A stretch of DNA of 64,000 bases from Deinandra increscens subsp. villosa. Lineage: Eukaryota; Streptophyta; Magnoliopsida; Asterales; Asteraceae. Both the position numbers and the translations under genes were made by a program. Shown one piece after another: positions 63,391 to 64,000 of this stretch. Location of the stretch: the NCBI GenBank assembly GCA_039602395.1, contig JBCNJP010000023.1, positions 90,544,177 to 90,608,176 on the forward strand, read 5' to 3'. A model generated the notes under the pieces. That model was given only the letters and a program-made list of their open reading frames with translations, was not told the origin of the DNA and did not search any database. Numbering within the stretch: the stretch's first letter is position 1; the number at the start of each line of letters is the position of its first letter.

Positions 63391-63717
63391 TGAAATTGCG
63401 TGAGCGTGAGGATCTTCTACTTAGTCGTATAGAAATCAATGTAAACGAGTAAAACACAAAGAGTAAATACAAATAAGCTTTGTATTAACCACAGAGACCA
63501 CAGAGTACACTCAGAGAAAGTTATGACACGGAAGCTTCCAATTCTATACAAGACAAACCAATTTATAGGCTGAAACCACGACTGGCCGAACCTCAGGTTC
63601 GGCCAAGCCTCGGCGGCTCCGAACCTGGAGTTCGGCCAAGGTTCGGCCATACCTAAACTTGAACGATCCGTCTTGTATTCGATACTTCACATGACGATCA
63701 GGAACCATGTATCAACA
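63391..63717 (-). repeat. 5' LTR of the gag-only element
   Basis: 327 bp, TG…CA, identical to the 3' LTR as read; same CCGAAC hairpins (arms at 63584-63604). Confidence 0.95.
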
Positions 63718-64000
63718 GTTTCATACTCGCATTCATCCCGATTCATCACTATTCAGTTCGTTTGTTCACCTGTGAATCGTAACATAGTAAGTTCATCATT
63801 TTAACCCGTGGATGTGTGATGACATGCTCGTACTGAGTCAAAAAAATCTTATTTAACGGGTACGGGTCAAGACCCGAATACCCGCAAACCCTGCGGGTCT
63901 AGACCCGCTTAAACCCTGTAAATAAAAGTACGGGTACGGGTTCACTCTATTGGCTTAAACGGGTATGGGTTTGGTACGGATCGAGTATGGGTATGACTGG

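Larger units (their letters stand above)
57805..63717 (-). mobile_element. Gag-only copia-type LTR retrotransposon (TR-GAG-like)
   Basis: Two 327-bp LTRs (57805-58131, 63391-63717), TG…CA, identical as read. TSD GTTTC (57800-57804, 63718-63722). PBS TGGTATCAGAGCA (complement of 63376-63388) fits tRNA-iMet; PPT GAGGGGGAGTT abuts the 3' LTR (about 58132-58142). The only long frame is a 1038-residue gag. No protease, integrase or reverse transcriptase motif was found in the 1.6 kb between gag and the 3' LTR. Length 5913 bp. It must rely on enzymes of another element. Confidence 0.92.
57244..64000. mobile_element. hAT-like repeat split by an LTR element, runs off window
   Basis: Left end TAGGGGTGAGCAG at 57244, followed by GGGTACGGGTCG-type repeats. 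The insertion of the LTR element at 57805-63717 separates it from a right part (63718-64000) with the same GGGTACGGGT motifs. The right terminus lies beyond the window, so the end of the element is not seen. Confidence 0.6.

Overview
This is nuclear DNA of a flowering plant. The genes have GT-AG introns, one gene is a chloroplast-targeted lipoxygenase, a light-signalling FAR1/FHY3-type gene is present, and a piece of plastid DNA is inserted. Most of the window is AT-rich and made of transposable elements. The style of the copia gag proteins and of the hAT and SINE families suggests an asterid, probably Asteraceae; this is inference from family resemblance, not proof.

Four protein genes look intact. 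(1) A LOX2-type chloroplast 13-lipoxygenase on the minus strand (9946 to 1266, eight exons, 927 residues), with three small DNA transposons in its introns and two more just upstream of its start. (2) An intronless histone H3.1 gene (25020-25430) with an E2F site and TATA box. (3) A FAR1/FHY3-related gene (29460-31975, three coding exons, 733 residues). (4) A secreted LRR protein of the DRT100 type (50973-52073). The only certain RNA gene is tRNA-iMet(CAT) at 53727-53798.

Layout: 1-1200 SINE piece and a tandem duplication; 1266-10010 lipoxygenase; 10220-19325 MITEs, foldback elements and SINEs; 19533-24704 SINE, a TRIM-like LTR element, a dead hAT transposase with one recognisable end, and a PIF/Harbinger element; 24800-25430 histone H3; 25930-28657 foldback, hAT MITE and SINE; 28680-31975 the FAR1-like gene; 33029-39574 nested hAT elements, a LINE fragment and a plastid atpF-atpA fragment; 39670-44254 a young Ty1/copia element on the minus strand with one in-frame stop; 47025-48268 a PIF/Harbinger element that kept only its Myb-like ORF1; 49516-50450 hAT element and copia remnant; 50703-52073 LRR gene; 53727 tRNA; 54540-55480 a second dead hAT transposase hit by a MITE; 57244-64000 an older hAT-like repeat split by a very young gag-only LTR retrotransposon (57805-63717).

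The strongest unusual items are: the gag-only LTR element with identical LTRs; a plastid fragment lying inside a hAT element bounded by a near-perfect 8-bp target duplication; a three-copy MITE-like family with a conserved ABRE-bearing core, one copy being in lipoxygenase intron 1; shared 3' tails of SINEs and a LINE; and a probable source element for two 190-bp hAT MITEs. Element borders marked with target-site duplications (TSDs) were read directly from the sequence. No similarity search was run.
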